Shown in pieces: positions 6,431-10,601 of a stretch of DNA of 10,601 nt. Every line of letters starts with the position of its first letter. Within the stretch, counting starts at the first letter, position 1. Source of the stretch: an uncultured Loktanella sp. (GTDB taxonomy: Bacteria; Pseudomonadota; Alphaproteobacteria; Rhodobacterales; Rhodobacteraceae); the NCBI GenBank assembly GCA_913061335.1, contig CAJXTP010000090.1, positions 1-10,601 on the forward strand, in the 5' to 3' direction. Under the pieces are notes generated by a model. That model did not search any database and had not been told where the DNA came from. It saw only the letters and a list, made by a program, of their open reading frames with translations. The position numbers were made by a program, and so were the translations under genes.

Positions 6431-6472
6431 TTAATTGGGGCGTATGTGGCCGATCCACAGTTTGCCCCTTAA
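6431..6472 (+). promoter_or_regulatory. Structured 5' leader of rpmB
   Basis: A two-tier hairpin sits just before the L28 start. The outer stem is TTAA (6431-6434), with a two-base bulge, and GGGGC (6437-6441), paired to GCCCCTTAA (6464-6472). The inner stem is TGTGG (6445-6449) with CCACA (6455-6459), with a small internal loop between them and terminal loop ccgat. The Shine-Dalgarno AAGGAA begins 4 bases after the stem. Position and shape resemble a ribosomal-protein leader for autoregulation, but the RNA is not one I recognise from a named family. Confidence 0.45.
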
Positions 6473-6488
6473 GACGAAGGAAATGCCC

Positions 6489-6773
6489 ATGTCCCGCCGT
6501 TGCGAATTGACTGGAAAAGGCCCAATGTCTGGCAACAATGTCAGCCACGCTAAAAACCGTACCCGCCGTCGGTTCCTGCCAAACCTGCAGGATGTGACAT
6601 TGATGTCCGAATCGCTGGGCCGGTCTTTCCGCCTTAAGATCTCGAATGCTGCATTGCGCACTGTTGATCACCGTGGTGGTCTGGACGCATTCTTTGCAAA
6701 GTCCAAAGACGTTGAGCTGTCACCAGCCGCGTTGAAGATCAAAAAAGAAATCACCAAGGCGACAGCGGCGTAA
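6489..6773 (+). CDS. rpmB: 50S ribosomal protein L28
   Basis: 94-residue ribosomal large-subunit protein. The N-terminus MSRRCELTGKGPMSGNNVSH is the signature of L28, followed by the basic block KNRTRRRFLPNLQDV and the alphaproteobacterial C-terminal part ALRTVDHRGGLDAFFAKSKD and LKIKKEITKA. ATG 6489 is chosen because AAGGAA (6477-6482) is 6 bases upstream and the family starts with MSR; ATG 6483 sits directly against the same site and is less likely. It has its own promoter, structured leader and intrinsic terminator, so it appears to be a single-gene unit. rpmG is not next to it, unlike in enterobacteria. Confidence 0.98.
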   Translation: MSRRCELTGKGPMSGNNVSHAKNRTRRRFLPNLQDVTLMSESLGRSFRLKISNAALRTVDHRGGLDAFFAKSKDVELSPAALKIKKEITKATAA

Positions 6774-6799
6774 GCCACTTTCGGTTTGAAGTTTTGAAG

Positions 6800-6828
6800 G
6801 CCCGACCGTGCAAGCGGTCGGGCTTTTT
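6800..6828 (+). terminator. Intrinsic terminator of rpmB
   Basis: GCCCGACCG (6800-6808), a 6-base loop tgcaag, CGGTCGGGC (6815-6823) and TTTTT (6824-6828). A 9-bp GC-rich stem with a T-tract 27 bases after the stop codon is a classical rho-independent terminator. Confidence 0.93.
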
Positions 6829-7306
6829 CGTTTGATGATTGGCATGCTGATATAACGCATGTCAGCTTCGCGCACATCTGACCAATTCCTACTTTTCCGC
6901 GCATAGCTACGCTCTCATGAGAGTGGCAGATACCTTTTCACAACTGTATGGTTTTGTACGCTAATATTGGCTGTCCCAAAAACACGCTTTTTGTGACGGT
7001 CCAATTACTCAATAGGCGGCCCGCCATTTTGACGCTCCATCTAGGCGTCAGATTTCCAAAAAACACATGCGCGCGACAATACGCCACCGCCAATCTCGCC
7101 ACTGCAGACACATCCCCTTAAACATCCATTTCCCGAGCCATCTATGACTTTCATACGGTCGGGTCGCCCTGAGAACGCACAAAATCTACACACCTTTAAA
7201 TTGAATTAATTCAAAGAATATCCGCTTAAGTAGAATCTTTGATGACATTCGGATGTCGGAGAGATACTTTAAGGGAGTACGAGTTTTCATTTTTAGGAGC
7301 AATTTT
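6829..7306. other. Long AT-rich noncoding region upstream of the RTX gene
   Basis: No convincing gene is seen on either strand. The region is visibly richer in A and T than the flanking housekeeping genes. It contains a 12-bp palindrome CTCTCATGAGAG (6912-6923), a short inverted repeat TGACGC/GCGTCA (7030-7035 and 7045-7050), and a perfect 14-bp palindrome TTGAATTAATTCAA (7201-7214) about 100 bases before the RTX start. These are plausible operators. No sigma-70 promoter with proper spacing could be identified; TAGAAT at 7231-7236 lacks a matching -35. The ATG at 7253 is in frame with the RTX protein but has no fitting ribosome site. Confidence 0.5.
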
Positions 7307-8650
7307 ATGCCAACAGCGACTTACACAGCGACCAGTGGTACAGGGCAAATCCATATATATTCAGGTGGCCTGAACAACACGACCAACCACACGCAAAATC
7401 TAGATTTCAATAATATGAATGTTTTTTCACATGGTCATCATGCACGTGCAGGTGGTGGCAATGACGTCTTTAATTTCACCAACATTCACCGCGTTGACGC
7501 GACCGTCGTTGGACGGCTCGAGGACTTCAACCCAAGCAGCGACGAAATTCAGATCAATGGGGTTCCTATCGATCTTGGCAATCCGCCGAGCAACGTCCGT
7601 ATTGTAGAATTTAACGGCAACCATAACGACCCAAATCCTGTACCACAGCAATGGATTTTGATTGATACAGGGCAAGGGCATATTTTCTACGCCTTGTCAG
7701 GTGCGCGGGTCGATATGGACGGCAACGGCGGAGCAAATACCGGCGATCAGGAAGGTCATTTCATTTTATCGGGCCAAGTCCCTGACTTTTCCACCCTCCT
7801 TGACGTCGCCTTTGTTGACCCACAGGACTACGTTCCAGCAGGCTTAACACCGGATGGCGGCGATATTATCCAAGATGATGACAAAAACGCCGCTGATGTC
7901 CTCGCCAACATAGATGGAACTAACAATGGTGACCTCATCTCGGGCGGGCTAAACGACGATAAAATCTATGCGCGCGGCGGGCATGACACTGCTTGGGGCG
8001 GATCAGGCGACGATTACGTTAACGGCGGAACCGGTAACGACGTTCTTTATGGTGCTATCGGCGACGACAAAGTCATCGGTGGTTCCGGAAACGATAGGGC
8101 CTACGGCGGGCTCGGCAATGATAAAGTCTATGGCTCGAGCGGGAACGATAAAATTTGGGGCGACAAAGGCAGTGACCGACTTTTCGGCCAGCAAGGCAAT
8201 GATTCAATTTATGGAGGCAATGACCACGACAAGATTTATGGAGGCAATGGGAATGACTTTGCGAACGGCGGAAAAGGCAACGATTTGATCAATGGCGGGT
8301 CTGGTGATGATCATGTGCGAGGGAACCAAGGGGCTGATACATTCGAGTTCAAAACAGGTGACCTCATAGATTGGGATTCATTGTCAGGAACGACGGCCGA
8401 GAAAAGTCTTCAGCTAGACATAATTGAAGATTTCGTTCTTGGCGTTGATACTATTGAGTTTGATAATTATGCCAACGTCGATAGCCGATCTGATCTAGCA
8501 GCTTGGAAAACAACCATCGATGGAAATCTCTACATGACGGTTAAAATCCGCGACACGAATGAACGGATTCTCGTGGATGTTCCTGACGACACTTCGTGGG
8601 GCGATTTCTTTAGCTCTGCACACTTCTCCGAAAACTTCGACGTCATCTAA
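7307..8650 (+). CDS. RTX calcium-binding protein, probable type I secretion substrate
   Basis: 447-residue protein without a Sec signal peptide. ATG 7307 is chosen over ATG 7253 because AGGAG (7295-7299) lies 7 bases upstream. Residues 45-175 form an N-terminal module with one isolated GGGNDVFNF motif, GRLEDFNPSSDEIQING and IFYALSGA, a domain found without enzymatic signature in other alphaproteobacterial RTX proteins. Residues 213-347 are 15 uninterrupted nonapeptides of GGxGxDxxx type that should fold as a Ca2+-loaded parallel beta-roll. Residues 343-390 (ADTFEF, DIIEDFVLGVDTIEFD) resemble the serralysin C-terminal region, and the acidic last 60 residues hold the type I secretion signal. 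No protease motif (HExxH) is present, so it is not a serralysin; an extracellular structural, adhesive or binding role is likely. No secretion genes are in the window. Confidence 0.9.
   Translation: MPTATYTATSGTGQIHIYSGGLNNTTNHTQNLDFNNMNVFSHGHHARAGGGNDVFNFTNIHRVDATVVGRLEDFNPSSDEIQINGVPIDLGNPPSNVRIVEFNGNHNDPNPVPQQWILIDTGQGHIFYALSGARVDMDGNGGANTGDQEGHFILSGQVPDFSTLLDVAFVDPQDYVPAGLTPDGGDIIQDDDKNAADVLANIDGTNNGDLISGGLNDDKIYARGGHDTAWGGSGDDYVNGGTGNDVLYGAIGDDKVIGGSGNDRAYGGLGNDKVYGSSGNDKIWGDKGSDRLFGQQGNDSIYGGNDHDKIYGGNGNDFANGGKGNDLINGGSGDDHVRGNQGADTFEFKTGDLIDWDSLSGTTAEKSLQLDIIEDFVLGVDTIEFDNYANVDSRSDLAAWKTTIDGNLYMTVKIRDTNERILVDVPDDTSWGDFFSSAHFSENFDVI
7943..8347 (+). repeat. Fifteen tandem RTX nonapeptide codon repeats
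   Basis: Units of 27 bases encode GGxGxDxxx repeats in perfect register, from GGLNDDKIY to GNQGADTFE. Most units are diverged in DNA, but a 16-base stretch beginning atttatgg is identical at 8207-8222 and 8234-8249, exactly one unit apart, pointing to recent duplication or gene conversion there. Confidence 0.9.
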
Positions 8651-8655
8651 AGTAT

Positions 8656-8687
8656 CGGCTGCCGGGTGCAATCGTGCCCCGCAGCCG
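8656..8687 (+). terminator. Hairpin downstream of the RTX gene
   Basis: CGGCTGC (8656-8662) pairs with GCAGCCG (8681-8687). Inside, after a C-C mismatch, GGGTGC pairs with GTGCCC through two G-T wobbles around a 4-base loop. It starts 6 bases after the stop codon. There is no T-tract, so it may be a rho-independent-like terminator of reduced strength or an mRNA-end stabiliser. Confidence 0.6.
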
Positions 8688-8796
8688 TGCTGGCCTGTCG
8701 CGCGAAAGCTCAATGAATGACCTCGAATGACGCAGGGATACGCCCCCCCCTCCCGGCACTGCGGGCATTGGCATGGACTACAAATAGGAGCCGCTT

Positions 8797-9246
8797 ATGA
8801 AAATCCGCCCAATGCGTGTCGATGACATCCCCGCCGTTCATGAAATGATCTTGGCCTTGGGCGCGTATCACGGCGATCTGGATGCCGCCGTGACGCCCGA
8901 AACCATATTGCGTGACGGGATTGGTCCGCACCCGTGGATCAGGTTCTTGGTCGCTGAGGATGCGGATGGTTTGCAGGGGTATGCTGCCCTGTTGCCGCTT
9001 GCCAAGATTGCCGATGGGATCCGTGGGGTCGACATCAATCATATGTATGTGGCTGAAGGTTTGCGCAGGCAAGGAATCGGGCGCAAACTAATCGATGCCG
9101 CGACCGATGTGGCCCGCACGCTGGGATGCGCCTATTTGTTCATTGGCACCGCCCCTGACAACATTGCCGCCCAAGAGGCGTATCTCGCCTGTGGGTTCGC
9201 GCGTTGGACAGACGGTGGTCCGCGCTTTCGTCTACCTATCGCATAA
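8797..9246 (+). CDS. GNAT-family N-acetyltransferase
   Basis: 149-residue cytoplasmic enzyme predicted to transfer acetyl from acetyl-CoA to an amine of an unidentified substrate. It starts MKIRPMRVDDIPAVHEMI, the usual GNAT first strand and helix. Motif A is VDINHMYVAEGLRRQGIGRKLID, with the acetyl-CoA pyrophosphate loop RRQGIG at 90-95. Motif B, DNIAAQEAYLACGF (121-134), carries the typical helix before the last strand. Length is standard. ATG 8797 is supported by AGGAG (8786-8790), 6 bases upstream. It stands alone between the RTX gene and hrpB, and a REP-like element directly follows the stop codon. Confidence 0.93.
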   Translation: MKIRPMRVDDIPAVHEMILALGAYHGDLDAAVTPETILRDGIGPHPWIRFLVAEDADGLQGYAALLPLAKIADGIRGVDINHMYVAEGLRRQGIGRKLIDAATDVARTLGCAYLFIGTAPDNIAAQEAYLACGFARWTDGGPRFRLPIA

Positions 9247-9250
9247 GAAA

Positions 9251-9307
9251 GATGGGTTAAAACCCATCCTACGGCCGCCGCCAGCGTAGGATGGGTCTTG
9301 ACCCATC
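9251..9307. repeat. REP-like double-dyad element
   Basis: The left arm (9251-9272) contains GATGGGTT and AACCCATC, then CTAC. The right arm (9286-9307) begins GTAGGATGGGT and ends with ACCCATC. The arms are reverse complements with only two mismatches, and each is itself a hairpin, separated by a GC-rich 13-base centre (9273-9285). This nested arrangement is typical of REP/BIME or short palindromic intergenic repeats; sequences with a GTAGGGTGGGT-like core are, as I recall, frequent in bacterial intergenic regions. It may also act as terminator of the acetyltransferase gene. Confidence 0.75.
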
Positions 9308-9334
9308 GCCCCTTTGCGCAGACCAAGAGCCACC

Positions 9335-10601
9335 ATGACAGCCCTGCCAATTGATCCCATTTTACCCGATCTGATGGATGCCCTGCGCACCCATGGCCGT
9401 GCTGTTCTGCAAGCCCCGCCAGGTGCCGGTAAAACCACCCGCGTCCCGCTTGCCATGCTTGACGTCAATCTGACCACGGGCCGCATTCTGATGCTGGAAC
9501 CCCGCCGCCTAGCCGCTCGCGCTGCAGCAGAACGCCTCGCGGAAACCCTTTCAGAACCCACAGGCAAAACCATCGGCTACCGGATGCGCGGCGAAACCTC
9601 TGTCAGTAAATCCACCCGCGTCGAAGTCGTGACCGAAGGCATCCTGACCCGCATGATCCAATCGGACCCTGATCTGACAGGCATCGGTGCGATCATCTTT
9701 GATGAATTCCATGAGCGATCTCTAAACGCCGACCTCGGCCTCGCCCTTAGCTGGGAAATCCGCAACATTCTGCGCCCTGACCTGATCATCCTCGTCATGT
9801 CCGCCACATTGGACGCAGGCCCCGTCGCACAGATGCTCGACGACGCCCCAGTACTCACGTCCCAAGGCCGCGCCTATCCGGTCACCACACATCACCTGCC
9901 CCGCGCGTTGCCTAAAGGCACGCGCGTTGAGCATGCCACCGCCGACCTGATCGTGCAGGCCACTGCGGAAACAACGGGCAGCATATTGGTGTTCCTCCCC
10001 GGAGAAGGCGAAATCCGCCGGACCGAGGCCGCATTGGCCAACCGCCTGCCCGCCGACTGCGTGATCCGCCCGCTTTACGGTGCCTTGCCGTTTGCCGCAC
10101 AGCGCGCCGCGATTGCACCCGTGAAAGAAGGCCGCAAGATCGTGCTGTCCACATCGATCGCGGAAACATCCCTGACCATCGCTGACATCCGTGTCGTCGT
10201 TGACGCAGGCCGCGCACGGCGCGCGCGGTTCGATCCGTCGTCGGGCATGTCACGCCTTGTCACCGAACGGGTCAGCCGCGCAGAGGCCACACAGCGCGCA
10301 GGTCGTGCAGGCCGCGTCGCCGCTGGCCACTGCTATCCGCTTTGGACCAAGGGCGAGGACGGCGCATTGCCCGCCTTCCCCCCAGCCGAGATCGAGGCCG
10401 CCGATCTGGCCCCGCTTGCGCTTGAACTTGCGCAATGGGGCAGCGATGATTTGTCGTTCCTGACACCCCCACCTGCGGGCACGCTCTCCGAGGCACGCCG
10501 CCTGCTGGTATCGCTTGGCGCACTTACCTCAACGGGCCAAATCACGCCCCACGGTCGCGCCATTGCCGCCCTGCCGCTGCACCCTCGTCTTGCGCATATG
10601 C
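9335..10601 (+). CDS. hrpB: ATP-dependent helicase HrpB, N-terminal part, truncated by window edge
   Basis: DEAH-family helicase of the HrpB branch, a predicted ATP-dependent RNA or DNA helicase of unknown cellular role. 422 codons are visible of a family length near 800. The helicase motifs are in order: PPGAGKTT (28-35, Walker A), LEPRRLAARAAAERLA (54-69, Ia), TEGILTRMI (100-108), DEFHER (123-128, the HrpB form of motif II), SATLD (156-160, III), LSTSIAETSLTI (271-282, V) and QRAGRAGR (320-327, VI). The DEFHER form separates it from HrpA (DEAH-type DEAHER). ATG 9335 gives MTALPIDPILPDL, directly at the usual family start; only a weak purine stretch, AAGAG (9325-9329), precedes it. It begins 28 bases after the REP-like element. 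Confidence 0.96.
   Translation, partial: MTALPIDPILPDLMDALRTHGRAVLQAPPGAGKTTRVPLAMLDVNLTTGRILMLEPRRLAARAAAERLAETLSEPTGKTIGYRMRGETSVSKSTRVEVVTEGILTRMIQSDPDLTGIGAIIFDEFHERSLNADLGLALSWEIRNILRPDLIILVMSATLDAGPVAQMLDDAPVLTSQGRAYPVTTHHLPRALPKGTRVEHATADLIVQATAETTGSILVFLPGEGEIRRTEAALANRLPADCVIRPLYGALPFAAQRAAIAPVKEGRKIVLSTSIAETSLTIADIRVVVDAGRARRARFDPSSGMSRLVTERVSRAEATQRAGRAGRVAAGHCYPLWTKGEDGALPAFPPAEIEAADLAPLALELAQWGSDDLSFLTPPPAGTLSEARRLLVSLGALTSTGQITPHGRAIAALPLHPRLAHM

Noticed and set aside
7196..7209. TTAA-N6-TTAA as a CtrA-binding site upstream of the RTX gene
   Set aside because: The CtrA consensus needs a 7-base spacer; here it is 6, and the region is AT-rich enough for chance matches.
7253..7306. 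ATG 7253 as the start of the RTX protein
   Set aside because: The extra 18 residues are basic and hydrophobic and unlike an RTX N-terminus, and ATG 7307 has a well-spaced AGGAG.
7943..8347. CRISPR-like array of regularly spaced repeats
   Set aside because: The 27-base periodicity is the RTX nonapeptide coding repeat; the repeats are degenerate and lie inside one open frame.
7307..8650. Serralysin-type metalloprotease
   Set aside because: Only the C-terminal RTX part resembles serralysin; no HExxH zinc motif is present.

Overview
The window looks like a chromosomal segment from a marine alphaproteobacterium of the Rhodobacterales (Roseobacter group). The grounds are the alphaproteobacterial form of ribosomal protein L28, a small lipoprotein family known to me mainly from Rhodobacteraceae, a MeaB-type metallochaperone, an HrpB helicase and an RTX protein with a serralysin-like C-terminus. 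This is judged by eye from the proteins; no database search was run.

Layout. 1-979 (-) is the N-terminal half of lepA (elongation factor 4), running off the left edge. 1216-1971 (+) is a group II-like truncated haemoglobin with extra N- and C-terminal segments, closed by a perfect 13-bp hairpin. 2121-2429 (+) is a small cysteine-rich lipoprotein. 2518-3495 and 3492-4232 (+) are meaB and an alpha/beta-hydrolase-fold protein that overlap by 4 bases. This pair ends tail-to-tail with an ECF42-type sigma factor (4229-5464, -), so that one CTAG provides both stop codons. Upstream of the sigma gene, 2 bases away, lies its usual partner, a DGPF/YCII protein (5467-5820, -).

A 139-bp divergent control region then separates the sigma operon from a VOC/glyoxalase-fold gene (5960-6331, +). 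Next are rpmB (6489-6773, +), with a structured 5' leader and a textbook intrinsic terminator, then a 533-bp AT-richer noncoding stretch. This leads to a 447-residue RTX calcium-binding protein (7307-8650, +) with 15 uninterrupted nonapeptide repeats. A GNAT acetyltransferase (8797-9246, +), a REP-like double dyad (9251-9307) and the N-terminal 422 codons of hrpB (9335 to the right edge, +) complete the window.

Most of the window is housekeeping. The most informative regulatory observation is in the 5821-5959 region. The sigma operon is preceded by TGTCGA-N17-CGTC, which matches the target signature I recall for ECF42 sigma factors and suggests autoregulation. On the opposite strand, a near-consensus sigma-70 promoter (TTGAGA-N16-TATAAT) drives the VOC gene. 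Other points worth attention are the hairpin leader of rpmB, the HeH/SAP-like tail on the globin, the REP-like element, and the RTX gene with its long upstream region, which looks different in base composition from its neighbours. I did not find a clearly new multi-gene system.
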